DNA from: Parasutterella secunda | Lineage (GTDB): Bacteria; Pseudomonadota; Gammaproteobacteria; Burkholderiales; Burkholderiaceae_F | Assembly (NCBI RefSeq): GCF_016901835.1 | Contig: NZ_JACJKX010000013.1 | Location: forward strand, 1-64,000 | Length of the DNA stretch: 64,000 nt | Direction: 5' to 3' | Shown: positions 33,941-44,223 of the stretch, piece by piece | Position numbering within the stretch: position 1 is the stretch's first letter | Layout: each line of letters opens with the position of its first letter | Notes under the pieces: model-generated | What the model saw: the letters and a program-made list of their open reading frames with translations, nothing else | The model's database searches: none | Told to the model about the DNA's origin: nothing | Position numbers and translations under genes: made by a program

Positions 33941-35118
33941 CAGTTAACCTCCTGGGCGATTTTGGCGATAAGAGCCTGAGCGATATGCTCCTTGGTTGCT
34001 TTGGCAAGAGGCGTGGCCGCATCGCGCTCGACAAACACCACGGCATTGGTGTCTTGATTCATGGCGTCGCTGACAAGATTGGCCACAATGAGCGGAACGT
34101 TTTTACGGAATAATTTGGCCCGAGCATTATCAATCAGATTGTCAGTCTCGGCGGCAAAGCCCACGCAGTAGGGAGCGTTTTCAAGCGCAGCAACGCTAGC
34201 CAGAATATCCGGGTTTTCTTCAAAAATGAGATCGGGCGTGCCGGCGTATTCTTTTTTAATTTTATGATCGCTTGCGTTGGCTACACGCCAATCGGCCACT
34301 GCTGCCACACTGATAAAGATTTCGTGTTGTGATACTTCGTGCATGACCGCATCGTACATTTCGCGAGCAGTCGTTACATCAATTCGTTTAACACCGGCCG
34401 GAGTTTTCAGATCTGTTCGGCCTGCTACGAGCGTCACCTCAGCGCCAGCTAAAACCGCCGCTTTAGCAATGGCAAAACCCTGTTTGCCGGACGATAAATT
34501 GGTGATACCGCGCACGGGATCAATGGGCTCGTACGTGGGGCCGGCGGTGATTAAAACACGGCACCGATCCAAAAGTCTCGGTGAGAACGCACCTTGTAAG
34601 AGCTCAATAATCTCATCGGGCTCCAACATGCGGCCGCTTCCGCTGTCTCCGCAGGCTTGTTCACCACTGGCAGGGCCCAGGAAAATGGCACCGTCTTGGG
34701 TGAGCTGAGTGACATTGCGCTGTGTGGCTTGGTTGTGCCACATGAAGGTGTTCATAGCCGGGGCGTAAGCAACCGGACAGCGGGCAGCCAAAATGGCGGC
34801 ACTCAGTAAATCATCGGCAATTCCCTGAGCAGCCTTGGCCAGAATGTTGGCTGTAGCCGGCGCGACCAGAAGCAGAGAAGCGTTTCGAGTGGCTTCAATA
34901 TGGGGGATGGCACTTGAGGTTTGATTCCAATCGGCTGTGTAAACCTGGCTTGCCCCCAGGGCTTGAAACGTAAGGGGAGTCACAAACCGTTGAGCAGCTT
35001 CAGTCATAATGACCGATACCTGTGCTCCACGTTTGATGAGCAGTCTGAGCAATTCACAGCTTTTGTAGGCGGCAATTGATCCGGTGACTGCCAAGACAAT
35101 TTTTTGTCCGCTGAGCAT
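33940..35118 (-). CDS. coaBC: Bifunctional phosphopantothenoylcysteine decarboxylase / phosphopantothenate--cysteine ligase
   Basis: 392 residues. The N-terminal CoaC half binds FMN (VTGSIAAYK; PHIEATRNAS with the active-site His; APAMNTFMW; catalytic cysteine in ACGDSGSGRM). The C-terminal CoaB half shows GPTYEPIDPVRGITN and the lysine region KIKKEYAGTPDLI. It carries out two steps of coenzyme A synthesis. AAGGA precedes the start. It lies 11 bases after lspA. Confidence 0.97.
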   Translation of the reverse strand: MLSGQKIVLAVTGSIAAYKSCELLRLLIKRGAQVSVIMTEAAQRFVTPLTFQALGASQVYTADWNQTSSAIPHIEATRNASLLLVAPATANILAKAAQGIADDLLSAAILAARCPVAYAPAMNTFMWHNQATQRNVTQLTQDGAIFLGPASGEQACGDSGSGRMLEPDEIIELLQGAFSPRLLDRCRVLITAGPTYEPIDPVRGITNLSSGKQGFAIAKAAVLAGAEVTLVAGRTDLKTPAGVKRIDVTTAREMYDAVMHEVSQHEIFISVAAVADWRVANASDHKIKKEYAGTPDLIFEENPDILASVAALENAPYCVGFAAETDNLIDNARAKLFRKNVPLIVANLVSDAMNQDTNAVVFVERDAATPLAKATKEHIAQALIAKIAQEVN

Positions 35119-35129
35119 GACGCTATCCT

Positions 35130-35621
35130 TTATTCGTTTCGAGTGAAAAAGCTGTCAATGATTAACAGTGCGGCTCCGCCAACAATAGCCATATCCGCGA
35201 CATTGAAAGCGGGCCAATGCCAGTATTGATAATAAAAATCCAGAAAATCAATTACATAACCATAGATTATACGGTCAAACAGGTTGCCCGAGGCTCCCCC
35301 CATGATGAGTGCAAGAGCGAGGCAAAAAAGATTCTCTTTTGAATGACGGATGATTAATCGGGTACAAATCACAATGGCAGCCACGGCAATCAGCGCAAAA
35401 AAGTACATTTGCCAACCGTCGTGATCGGCCAGGAATGAAAATGCTGCTCCGGTGTTATGAGCCAACACCAGGTTAAAAAAAGACGTGATCGGCCGCGTTT
35501 CACCCAGAAAGAAATTGCTCTCAAAATAAAATTTGGTTGCAATATCAATCAGGAAAACAACGGCCGCAATACCCGCCCAGGGCGCTACGGCTCGGGCGGG
35601 ATGAGGCTGGACATTGACCAT
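35130..35621 (-). CDS. lspA: Signal peptidase II (lipoprotein)
   Basis: 163 residues, four membrane segments. The two catalytic aspartates are in GGASGNLFDRI and FNVADMAI. It removes the signal peptide from prolipoproteins, for example the NlpD-like lipoprotein encoded at 21797. AAAGGG precedes the start. It follows ileS by 13 bases, the common ileS-lspA order. Confidence 0.97.
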   Translation of the reverse strand: MVNVQPHPARAVAPWAGIAAVVFLIDIATKFYFESNFFLGETRPITSFFNLVLAHNTGAAFSFLADHDGWQMYFFALIAVAAIVICTRLIIRHSKENLFCLALALIMGGASGNLFDRIIYGYVIDFLDFYYQYWHWPAFNVADMAIVGGAALLIIDSFFTRNE

Positions 35622-35634
35622 GTCAACCCTTTAT

Positions 35635-38484
35635 TTAGGCAAAGCGACGGGTTTCACCGGCACCGAAAAGATTTTCGGCACAACGGGCACACAGCGTCGG
35701 GTGCTCGGCAACCGTGCCGACAGAGCTGACATAGTGCCAGCAGCGGGCACACTTCGGAGCCTGAGACTGATGTACGCGGATAGCCGCTTCGCCCTTATGC
35801 AGATCGGCGCGGCTAGTGATCATCACAAAGCGTAATTCATCGCCGAGGCTGGCAAGAGCTTCGTACGTTTCGCCATCGGCGGTGATGTCAAGTTCGGCCT
35901 GCAGACTCGAACCCACTTTACCTTCGGTGCGCAGATTTTCAATTTCCTTTTGAACATCGGTGCGAACCGAGCGGATCTTTTCCCACTTCGTCAACAGTTC
36001 TTGAGCATGAGCGATTTCGGGAAGTTCAAAGAATTCTTCCGTAAAGATGCTCACTGACTTATTAGGCTCAAAGATCGCGTAGGCTTCTTCGGCTGTAAAG
36101 GAAAGAATCGGAGCCATCAGACGCAGATAGGCAGCCGTGATGTACCACAAGGCTGTTTGAGCCGAGCGGCGTGCAAAACCGGTTGTTGCCGTTGTGTAGA
36201 GACGGTCTTTGAGGATGTCAAGGTAGAAGCTACCCAAATCGTCACTGGCAAAAGATTGCAACTTCGCCACGATCGGATGGAAGTCGTTGTTGTCGTAGAG
36301 TTCAACCACTTCTTTTTGTAATTGAGCCACTCGTGCGATTGCCCAACGGTCGAGTTCAATCATGTCTTCAAACTTGACGGCATCCTTGGTGATATCAAAG
36401 TCACTTGTGTTGGCCAAGAGGAAGCGCAACGTGTTGCGGATGCGGCGATAAGAGTCGGTGACGTGTTTGACGATGGTCTTACCGAAACTTAATTCGCCGG
36501 AGTAATCGGTTGAAGCAACCCACAGACGCAGGATTTCCGCACCATAGGTCTTGGTAGCATCCATCAATTGCACGGTGTTGCCCAAGCTCTTACTCATCTT
36601 GCGGCCTTGCTCATCCACGGTAAAACCGTGGGTCAGAAGCGCATCATACGGGGCGCGGCCATCGAGCATGACGCCGATCAGAAGCGAGGAGTGGAACCAA
36701 CCGCGGTGTTGGTCGCTACCTTCAAGGTAGAGATCGATTGGGAAGTCGAGCTTATCTTTATGTGAGCCGCGAACCACCGTGGCGTGCGTCGAGCCCGAGT
36801 CAAACCAAACGTCAAGAATATCAGTGGTCTTGACGTAGTCTTTGGCTTCTTCGGCACTCATGAAGTCTTCGGCCTTCGATTGCGTCCAGGTTTCGATGCC
36901 GCCTTTTTCAACGCGTTTGGCGACTTCTTCCATGATTTCAAGCGTACGAGGATGAAGTTTGCCCGTTACCTTGTGGGTAAAGAAAGGAAGCGGCACACCC
37001 CAATTGCGCTGACGGGAAATACACCAGTCAGGACGGTTGGCGATCATGGCATGCAGGCGGTTGTAGCCCCAACTCGGGTAGAACTTCGTGGCATCAACTG
37101 CTTCAAGAGCTGCTTCACGAAGGCTCTTGGGCTGCTCGGTGCCGATAGCCGGACGTGTGTCTTCCGTGCTCTTATCCATACGGATGAACCATTGGCTCGT
37201 GGCACGATAGATCAGCGGAGTCTTGTGGCGCCAGCAGTGCATGTAGCTGTGCACTTGAGTGCCGTAATGCAGGAGATTGCCCGATTCTTTGAGTTTTTCA
37301 ACGATGACCGGTTGGGCCTTCCAGATGTGCAAGCCACCAAAGAGGGGAAGATCATCGGAGTAGACTCCGTTGCCTTGCACAGGGTTGAGGATCTCGTCAT
37401 TATGCATGCCGTACTTTTTGCAGGTATAGAAGTCATCTACACCATAAGCAGGTGCAGAGTGAACGATACCGGTACCGGCTGTGGAGTCTACATACTCAGC
37501 CAATTCAACGGGGCTGAAGCGTTTATAGCCGGGATGCATTTCAGAAAGCGGATGCATAAAGCGCACCAGGTCAAAAGCCTGACCTTTAGCGCTAGCAACA
37601 ACTTTTCCTTCTTTTTCGTAGCGCTTCAAGCAGTCTTCCACGAGCTTATCGCACAAAATGAGATAGCGATCGCCGCAATCGACCAAGGCGTAATCGAGTT
37701 CGGGGTGCATGTTGAGCGCTTGGTTGGACGGAATGGTCCAGGGTGTTGTCGTCCAAATAACGGTGTAGACCGGTTTATCAAGCGTATGGTTGAAAATCTT
37801 TTCAACGCGTTCTTTATCTTCACCGGCCAAGGGGAAGGCCACGTCAATGATCGGGCCTTTGATGTCCTTATATTCAACTTCAGCTTCAGCCAAAGCAGAT
37901 TGACAGTCAAAGCACCAGTTCACAGGCTTCAGACCACGATAGACGTAGCCCTTTTCCATCAACTTGGCAAGCACTCGAATTTGAGCAGCTTCCGTGTCAT
38001 AACGAAGGGTCAGGTACGGATCGTCCCAGTCGCCTAAAACCCCCATGCGTTGAAAGCCCGCTTTTTGGCGTGCCACTTGTTCATGAGCATATTGACGGGC
38101 CTTGGCTTGAAGTTCAACGATCGGAAGGTTCTTGCCGTAGAGCTTTTCGATTTGAATTTCAATCGGCATGCCGTGGCAGTCCCAACCCGGAACGTACGGA
38201 GCGTCATAGCCCATGAGTGTACGGGACTTCAAAATAATGTCTTTTAAAACCTTGTTGACACCATGGCCTAAATGCAGGTCGCCGTTGGCGTACGGAGGAC
38301 CATCATGCAAAATGAAATGCTTACGGCCTTTTTTTGCTTTGCGAATAGCGCCGTAAATATCTTTTTCCTGCCATTCTTTGATCCAATTGGGTTCACGGGC
38401 GGGCAAGTTGCCGCGCATCGGAAAAGGTGTGTCAGGCAGATTAAGCGGGTATTTTTGAGCCTGATCTTCAGTCGTTTTTGTCAT
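35635..38484 (-). CDS. ileS: Isoleucyl-tRNA synthetase
   Basis: 949 residues, class I synthetase. HLGHG in [15 protein letters not shown] is the HIGH motif, and KMSKS occurs in [12 protein letters not shown]. An editing domain lies between them, and the C-terminal zinc motif is CARCWHY with a second cysteine pair in CARCAENL. It charges tRNA-Ile. AAGGAGAC precedes the start. No T-box is expected or seen in this proteobacterial setting. Confidence 0.98.
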   Translation of the reverse strand: MTKTTEDQAQKYPLNLPDTPFPMRGNLPAREPNWIKEWQEKDIYGAIRKAKKGRKHFILHDGPPYANGDLHLGHGVNKVLKDIILKSRTLMGYDAPYVPGWDCHGMPIEIQIEKLYGKNLPIVELQAKARQYAHEQVARQKAGFQRMGVLGDWDDPYLTLRYDTEAAQIRVLAKLMEKGYVYRGLKPVNWCFDCQSALAEAEVEYKDIKGPIIDVAFPLAGEDKERVEKIFNHTLDKPVYTVIWTTTPWTIPSNQALNMHPELDYALVDCGDRYLILCDKLVEDCLKRYEKEGKVVASAKGQAFDLVRFMHPLSEMHPGYKRFSPVELAEYVDSTAGTGIVHSAPAYGVDDFYTCKKYGMHNDEILNPVQGNGVYSDDLPLFGGLHIWKAQPVIVEKLKESGNLLHYGTQVHSYMHCWRHKTPLIYRATSQWFIRMDKSTEDTRPAIGTEQPKSLREAALEAVDATKFYPSWGYNRLHAMIANRPDWCISRQRNWGVPLPFFTHKVTGKLHPRTLEIMEEVAKRVEKGGIETWTQSKAEDFMSAEEAKDYVKTTDILDVWFDSGSTHATVVRGSHKDKLDFPIDLYLEGSDQHRGWFHSSLLIGVMLDGRAPYDALLTHGFTVDEQGRKMSKSLGNTVQLMDATKTYGAEILRLWVASTDYSGELSFGKTIVKHVTDSYRRIRNTLRFLLANTSDFDITKDAVKFEDMIELDRWAIARVAQLQKEVVELYDNNDFHPIVAKLQSFASDDLGSFYLDILKDRLYTTATTGFARRSAQTALWYITAAYLRLMAPILSFTAEEAYAIFEPNKSVSIFTEEFFELPEIAHAQELLTKWEKIRSVRTDVQKEIENLRTEGKVGSSLQAELDITADGETYEALASLGDELRFVMITSRADLHKGEAAIRVHQSQAPKCARCWHYVSSVGTVAEHPTLCARCAENLFGAGETRRFA

Positions 38485-38558
38485 GATGTCTCCTTGGTCC
38501 CCTCGGACTCTTCAAGGTTTGTTAAACACAAAATGCGTGTGAATTTTTAGGCTTCACA

Positions 38559-39542
38559 CTAACCGTATTGTTCGGTAAGTTGTACGTCCGAACTTGCCAT
38601 GCCGACCAACGCACGAGCCTTTTGGGCATCAGCGTTAATAGCGGCTTTTAATTCTTCAAGGTTGGCGAACTTTTTGTCGTCACGAAGCTTATCTAAAAAT
38701 TCCACCCGGACGATTTTGCCGTAGCAGTCCTGGTGGTAATCAAAAATGTGCGTTTCAAGCAGGTACTTTTTGGGCTGTCCTTCGGTAACAGTGGGGCGGC
38801 ATGTGATGGTTGCTACGCCTCCCAACGGATAAGGAGCAAGTCCGTGTACAAATACGGCGTATACCCCTTTGACGGCAGGCTCTCCGTTTTTGTCAACAGG
38901 AATGCAGTCCATATTGATTGTCGGAAAGCCCAGGGTACGGCCTAATTCCTGACCGTGGACGACGCGGCCCGTAATATGGTAATGGTGGCCCAGAAGTTGA
39001 TTCACTTCAAATAAGTCATTGTCAAGCAATGCTTTTCTTAAGCGCGTACTGGAAATGCGGCTTGTACCGTGAAAGAGTGTAGGAGAAACCCACACTTCAA
39101 AACCCAGTTCTTTGCCGAGCGCCTTGAGATCCTCAACTGTTCCAAGACCCTTGTAGCCGAAATGAAAGTCTTCTCCGACAGTCACCCAACGGGCGTGCAG
39201 TCCTTCAACCAATATTTCTTCGGCAAACTGACGAGGTGTCATTCGGGCCAGGCGCTCATTGAAATTCAGGAAAATCACGCGTTGTATACCGCAGGCACCG
39301 ATATCGAGCACTTTGTCGCGGATATTGTTGACTCGTGCCAGCACCTGATGGCCATGTGGGTACACTTCTTTGGGGTGAGGCTCAAAAGTGACTGCACAAG
39401 GAATCAGTCCACGAAGATCGGCTGCTTGTACAACTTCGGCAAGCAGAGCCTGATGACCGCGATGAACGCCGTCAAAATTGCCGATCGCAATCGCACAGTC
39501 CATCCTTTTGAGATACTGGGGAACGCCTCTGAATACTTTCAT
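38559..39542 (-). CDS. ribF: Bifunctional riboflavin kinase / FAD synthetase
   Basis: 327 residues. The N-terminal FAD synthetase domain has AIGNFDGVHRGHQALL and SSTRLRKALLDNDL; the C-terminal flavokinase domain has GRTLGFPTINMD. It makes FMN and FAD. ATG 39542 (MKVFRGVPQ) is chosen over 39569 because the family begins there. It precedes ileS by 74 bases in the usual ribF-ileS order. Confidence 0.96.
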   Translation of the reverse strand: MKVFRGVPQYLKRMDCAIAIGNFDGVHRGHQALLAEVVQAADLRGLIPCAVTFEPHPKEVYPHGHQVLARVNNIRDKVLDIGACGIQRVIFLNFNERLARMTPRQFAEEILVEGLHARWVTVGEDFHFGYKGLGTVEDLKALGKELGFEVWVSPTLFHGTSRISSTRLRKALLDNDLFEVNQLLGHHYHITGRVVHGQELGRTLGFPTINMDCIPVDKNGEPAVKGVYAVFVHGLAPYPLGGVATITCRPTVTEGQPKKYLLETHIFDYHQDCYGKIVRVEFLDKLRDDKKFANLEELKAAINADAQKARALVGMASSDVQLTEQYG

Positions 39543-39755
39543 GTCTACAAAACCAAATATAAACGCCAAATTCTAACAAATATATAAAGCTAGGATTTGA
39601 GCGTTTTGTACTAGTCCGATCTAAAAAAAGTTCATTTGAATGATTCGCTACCGTCAGTCGTTAAAGAGCGGAGTCAAAAATAATTCAACGTACTTCAATA
39701 TCGGAGAAGTCGAAACGGTACAATTTGAGAATACGATTACTTACTCTTTGGAAAA
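39543..39755. promoter_or_regulatory. Divergent intergenic region ribF / purN
   Basis: 213 bases, AT-rich, carrying the promoters of two divergent units. A possible -10 TACAAT lies at 39719-39724 upstream of purN. No purine-responsive operator (PurR box) or riboswitch was recognised. Confidence 0.35.
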
Positions 39756-40409
39756 ATGAAAAAAATAGTCGTTTTAATTTCCGGCCGTGGCAGCAATTTT
39801 GTGGCTATTCAGGAGTGTGCACTGCGTGAAGACTGGGAACACACAATTGAAGCTAAGATTGTTGCGGTGATCTCTAATCGTCCCGACGCAAAGGGATTGG
39901 GATTGGCTCAAGGTTACGGTATTGATGCGTTGTGTGTGGATCACAAAGCATTTGAAAGCCGAGAAGCGTTTGAAGAGAAATTATTTGAGGTGATTTCCCG
40001 TTATGAGCCGGATCTCATTGTATTGGCCGGATTCATGCGTATTTTGACGGCAACCTTCGTGAATCGCTTCGAAGGGAAGATTCTTAACATTCACCCGGCG
40101 CTGCTGCCTTCCTTTAAAGGACTCGATACTCATCAAAGAGCAATTGACGCGGGCGTTCGTATGGCAGGTACGACGGTGCATTATGTCTCGGCAGCATTGG
40201 ATGGCGGAGCCATTATTGCTCAGGCAGCAGTACCGGTATTGCCATCAGACGATGCCCATACCCTGGCCGATCGCGTACTTGTTTTTGAGCATCAAATTTA
40301 TGCCAAGGCCGTTAAGGCGTGTGTGACCGGTCGGGTTCGTTATGAAAATGAGCGGGCCGTCATGGATGATGAAACTGCCTTGGAACTCACCTTATTCGGA
40401 AAGAACTAA
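39756..40409 (+). CDS. purN: Phosphoribosylglycinamide formyltransferase
   Basis: 217 residues. LISGRGSNFVAIQE binds the substrate phosphate; NIHPALLPSFKG holds the catalytic Asn and His, and HYVSAALDGG the aspartate. It formylates GAR using 10-formyl-THF in purine synthesis, the product of the fhs-encoded enzyme at 2811-4457. Followed after three bases by rsmB, a conserved Burkholderiales pair. Confidence 0.97.
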   Translation: MKKIVVLISGRGSNFVAIQECALREDWEHTIEAKIVAVISNRPDAKGLGLAQGYGIDALCVDHKAFESREAFEEKLFEVISRYEPDLIVLAGFMRILTATFVNRFEGKILNIHPALLPSFKGLDTHQRAIDAGVRMAGTTVHYVSAALDGGAIIAQAAVPVLPSDDAHTLADRVLVFEHQIYAKAVKACVTGRVRYENERAVMDDETALELTLFGKN

Positions 40410-40412
40410 ATC

Positions 40413-41879
40413 ATGCAGGAAAAGAAAAGATCTTCGCGTCGTCCCGCAGGAACACAACGTCAGTTGACCGAAAGACAAAGGGCAGCCCGTACGCGTCAGA
40501 TTCTTGAAAGTCGCTCCATGAGTAAAGAGGAGCGGCGAAAAAAGGCGGGCGCCCATCACAGTGTCGCCGAGCGTCAATCTCGTTCGGGCGGTCCGCGAGT
40601 GACCGGCTTGATCGTTGATGAGTTGGGTAAAGCGCTCGCAACGGTTTTAAAGCTTGACGGTCCGGCCGATGTGTTGATGAGCCGCTTCTTCAGACTTAAC
40701 CACAAGCTGGGTTCTCGTGACAGGAGCATTATCGCTGAGGCTATTTTCTTTACACTTCGGCACCTGTCGACAATTGCCTGGCAGATGAAACCCATCGTTC
40801 CGGCTCGCGCCCCGAGGTTGACGGCAATGGTGGCGTTGGCCCGTATTTACGGTCGTGACGCTTTGGATGAACGGACGGTCGGCAATGATGCCGGACCTCT
40901 GGATAACATTTTGCGAAGCAAACCCGAAAATGCCACGCCTTTTGTGCAGTCGGAATTGCCCTACTGGCTCTATGAGCGATTAAATGAGCAGTTCGGTGAT
41001 GAGGCTCCCGCTCTTTTTGAATCCATGAAAGAAGGGGCTCCGCTTGATTTGCGTGTTAATCTGCTTAAGGCTAAACGCGAAGAAGTGATTGCGGAACTTA
41101 CTGAACATGGCGTACAGGCATTGCCGACTCCTATGTCTCCCGATGGTATCCGCTTGCTCACAAAACCCGGCTTGACCAGTTGGCCGATTTATCGGGAAGG
41201 CAAAATCGATGTTCAGGATGAAGGCAGTCAATTGATTGCTCGCTTGGTTCAGCCCAAACGGGGTGAGATGGTCTGTGATTTTTGCGCCGGTGCCGGCGGA
41301 AAAACATTGGCATTGGGTGCATTGATGCGCTCGACAGGCCGTCTTTATGCTTTTGATGTCAATGAAAAACGCCTGTCCGGTTTAACGCCTCGTATGCGCC
41401 GCGCCGGATTAAGTAATGTCCACCCGATTGCGATCAAAACGGAGCGTGATACACGTGTCAAGCGTTTGACCGGTAAATTTGATCGAGTGTTGGTTGATGC
41501 CCCCTGTTCAGGAACGGGAACCTTGCGCAGAAATCCTGATCTACGCTGGCGCATGAACGAAGAGGAACTGGCCCGTATTAATTCGATTCAAGCCAATGTG
41601 TTGGAATCTGCTTCGAGACTCGTCAAATCAGGCGGACGCTTGGTTTATGCCACATGTTCGTTGCTTGAAGTGGAAAATCAAAGGGTGGTGGAAGCATTTT
41701 TGTCCAAACACCCCGAGTACGAAATTATGGACGCTACCGATGTGTTGGCTAAACAGGGAGTGAATCTTCCCGAGTGTGCCAAGGCCCATGCGCCTTACTT
41801 TGTGATGGCCCCGCACCAAAGCGGTACCGATGGTTTCTTCGGTGCAGTGTTGGTGAAAAAGGAAATGCGCCAATCTTAA
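40413..41879 (+). CDS. 16S rRNA m5C methyltransferase, RsmB/NOP2 family
   Basis: 488 residues. A strongly basic N-terminal tail (about 1-60) precedes the fold. The SAM motif CDFCAGAGGKTLALG, the catalytic cysteine motif VDAPCSGTGTLRRNPD and the second cysteine in YATCSLLEVENQ define the Sun/RsmB family. It probably methylates C967 of 16S rRNA. The basic tail is longer than in E. coli RsmB and the NusB-like N-terminal domain is reduced or divergent, so the exact target is less certain. Confidence 0.88.
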   Translation: MQEKKRSSRRPAGTQRQLTERQRAARTRQILESRSMSKEERRKKAGAHHSVAERQSRSGGPRVTGLIVDELGKALATVLKLDGPADVLMSRFFRLNHKLGSRDRSIIAEAIFFTLRHLSTIAWQMKPIVPARAPRLTAMVALARIYGRDALDERTVGNDAGPLDNILRSKPENATPFVQSELPYWLYERLNEQFGDEAPALFESMKEGAPLDLRVNLLKAKREEVIAELTEHGVQALPTPMSPDGIRLLTKPGLTSWPIYREGKIDVQDEGSQLIARLVQPKRGEMVCDFCAGAGGKTLALGALMRSTGRLYAFDVNEKRLSGLTPRMRRAGLSNVHPIAIKTERDTRVKRLTGKFDRVLVDAPCSGTGTLRRNPDLRWRMNEEELARINSIQANVLESASRLVKSGGRLVYATCSLLEVENQRVVEAFLSKHPEYEIMDATDVLAKQGVNLPECAKAHAPYFVMAPHQSGTDGFFGAVLVKKEMRQS

Positions 41880-41885
41880 CTTTGT

Positions 41886-41921
41886 GAAAAAACGCTCATC
41901 TTGACAGGTGGGCGTTTTTTC
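41886..41921 (+). terminator. Terminator after the RsmB-family gene
   Basis: 10-bp stem (41886-41895 with 41912-41921), extended inward by further pairs; it contains its own A- and T-run. Confidence 0.8.
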
Positions 41922-41936
41922 CGAGATTTTCTTTTC

Positions 41937-43157
41937 ATGCTTTTTTCCGTTCCTAAATCTTTGGCTTTTCTGTTAGCGATGTGTTCCATGGTGGGACCGC
42001 TCTCAGCCAATACCTATATGCCCGGTTTGGGCATGATTGCCGAGGAGTACGGAGTCGGTGAAGTTGCTGCCTATCAGACATTATCCAGTTATCTGATTTG
42101 TTTTGCCCTTTCTTCATTATTCGTAGGAGCTATTTCCGACAGTTTAGGCAGGCGCTCCGTTATGATGGGTGGGCTGCTGAGTTATGCGTTGTCATGCATG
42201 ATCTGTGCGTTCAGCCCTAACTACGAGTCTTTTCTTGTCGGAAGAATTCTGATGGGCCTTTTTGCCAGTACCGGAACGGTGCTGGCCATGGCGGTTACGC
42301 GTGACCTTTTCAGTGGCAGACAGGCTCAGGAATTGACAAGTTTGATTGCCGTTATTTTTGCTTTGGCTCCGGCATTTGCCCCCATTATCGGCGGGTGGCT
42401 CGTTGTGCTTTTCGGTTGGAGAAGCGTGTTTTTCTTCTTAGCGGGTTTTGCTTTTCTAATGGCTCTTGCCACCTTCTTTTTACTGAAGGAAACCCATCCC
42501 GAAGACAAAAGAACGGCTTTTCATTTCGTACCGCTTGTGACGACTTATGCTCATTCCTTTAAGAATGTTGCGTTTACCGCGGGCGTTTTCTGTAACGGTT
42601 TTGTTTTTATGGGTTCCATTCTGTTTTCTGCCGGCGCACCTGACTATGTTGAAAATGTCATGGGCATGGGTGTAACAGATTTCGGTTATCTCATGCTGCC
42701 ATTGATCGGTTTTTCAGTTACGGGCTCTATTTTCTGCACAAAAATTGCCGCCAGATTGGGCGAAGTCAAAGCCATGTGGCTTCAAATTGCTTTGATGTAC
42801 ATTGCAGGCATTGCCGGCGTGGTGATGAATTACATCTGGCACGTGCCTTATCCGCTCTGCCTTTTTGCCGTGATTGTCTATAGCACGGCAATGAGCGTCA
42901 TTCGTCCGATCATGACGGTCTATAACCTGGACTATTTCCCGCAAAACAGAGGAATGGCAGCAAGCATTCAGCAATTTTTCCAAACATCGGCTTTTGCCAT
43001 TTGCGCCGCTTTATGGGTTCCTGTTGTCATGGGGCAGGCATGGAAGTACGATGCTGTGCTTTTGTTCTGCGGCGTAATGGTCAGTGTTACGTGGATTATT
43101 GTCCTGAAAACCCGTCCGCGCTGCTTGCCTAAAGGCTTTCAATCAGAGAACTGTTAA
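41937..43157 (+). CDS. MFS transporter, Bcr/CflA-type drug exporter
   Basis: 406 residues with twelve hydrophobic segments. SANTYMPGLGMIAEEY and the loop DSLGRRSVMMGGL after the second helix are typical of the Bcr/CflA drug:proton antiporter group. ATG 41937 is chosen; the upstream TTG would start inside the preceding terminator. It overlaps the convergent AEC gene by 15 bases. Substrate unknown. Confidence 0.88.
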   Translation: MLFSVPKSLAFLLAMCSMVGPLSANTYMPGLGMIAEEYGVGEVAAYQTLSSYLICFALSSLFVGAISDSLGRRSVMMGGLLSYALSCMICAFSPNYESFLVGRILMGLFASTGTVLAMAVTRDLFSGRQAQELTSLIAVIFALAPAFAPIIGGWLVVLFGWRSVFFFLAGFAFLMALATFFLLKETHPEDKRTAFHFVPLVTTYAHSFKNVAFTAGVFCNGFVFMGSILFSAGAPDYVENVMGMGVTDFGYLMLPLIGFSVTGSIFCTKIAARLGEVKAMWLQIALMYIAGIAGVVMNYIWHVPYPLCLFAVIVYSTAMSVIRPIMTVYNLDYFPQNRGMAASIQQFFQTSAFAICAALWVPVVMGQAWKYDAVLLFCGVMVSVTWIIVLKTRPRCLPKGFQSENC

Positions 43158-44039
43158 AAGGGTTGACACAATCACAACACTGCAGGCGACCGACAGGGAG
43201 TTAAGGTTGGCAGCCATCGAAGGATTGCACTTGGCTTTAATACAAAAGATTAAACCCACCACCGGAATCGGAGCCCAAGCAATCAGTGCGAGAATTTTTC
43301 GGATTTCTTCGGGAAACGGTAAGAGATAGTACATCGCAAGCGACATCACCAGCGAGCCTAACAGGCGAATGCCAAGCAGGCGAAAAAGTTCCTTTAATTG
43401 TTCGGCAGGCATTGCAAATCGTATACTTTGCCCCAGGAGAATCATAGCTAAGAAGGCATTGGCATTGGCGCCGATTTGAGCCCAATCTACGATTGTTTTC
43501 GGAAAAGCGAACCCTAAAACGGAAAGCGCCAACATAACAAAATACGAGCAAATCGGGCCGGAGCTGAACATTCGTTTAAGGATCGTTTTCACAAGCGCTA
43601 AACCCGTACCGGTTCCCGAGCCCAGTGCATAAGTCGTGCCGGTACACATGATGGAGTTGCCGATATCGAATAAGCAGATAGACAAAAAGCCCATTGGTGT
43701 GACAAAAGACTGCAGAAACGGCATCACAAATGTACCGATGTTAAACCCGGACAGGTTCAGCATGTCAAAGAGTCTCTTTTGCGGCTGTTTCCGACTGATC
43801 AGACAGGCAATACCGATCATGAAAAAGTTCGTCAAAAGTCCCAACCCGATTAACCAGAGATAACTCCACTCGAGATGCAGGCCGTTGAGGCAGACCAGGA
43901 TCAGGCACGGTAAGGTTACATAAAGCAAAAGACCGGACAATGCGTGGACGGTATCTTCTTTGAGAACATGGACGCGCTTGAGAAAGTAACCGATGCCGAT
44001 AAAGAGTACAAAACCTAAAACTTTAATGAGACCATCCAC
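43143..44039 (-). CDS. AEC family transporter (second copy)
   Basis: 298 residues from a GTG start at 44039, giving MDGLIKVLGFVLFIGIGYFL, the typical AEC N-terminus. AAGGAAC lies upstream; the longer reading from ATG 44165 adds 42 hydrophobic residues unlike the family. The ten-segment Mem_trans layout is visible. It is only distantly similar to the AEC gene at 223-1170. Likely a carboxylate or amino-acid-like exporter. Confidence 0.85.
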   Translation of the reverse strand: MDGLIKVLGFVLFIGIGYFLKRVHVLKEDTVHALSGLLLYVTLPCLILVCLNGLHLEWSYLWLIGLGLLTNFFMIGIACLISRKQPQKRLFDMLNLSGFNIGTFVMPFLQSFVTPMGFLSICLFDIGNSIMCTGTTYALGSGTGTGLALVKTILKRMFSSGPICSYFVMLALSVLGFAFPKTIVDWAQIGANANAFLAMILLGQSIRFAMPAEQLKELFRLLGIRLLGSLVMSLAMYYLLPFPEEIRKILALIAWAPIPVVGLIFCIKAKCNPSMAANLNSLSVACSVVIVSTLLTVL

Positions 44040-44223
44040 GTTAGTGTTCCTTGTTTGCAGACTGAGATAGGCATTGTACGCTGACCGATACAGAAGGATG
44101 TTAAGCACAAAAATGTGAGAAATTGAGACCAGAAAGATAATTTGGCAAAAAGAGATGAAAAACAATCAATATTGTGAAAAGGATTTTTCCTAAAATTAGA
44201 AAGACACATGTTAGGGGTTTTGA

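Noticed and set aside
36784-38037. A 417-codon open frame antisense to ileS
   Set aside because: ileS is intact and strongly recognised on the other strand; the antisense protein has no family features, no ribosome-binding site and reflects codon bias of the real gene.
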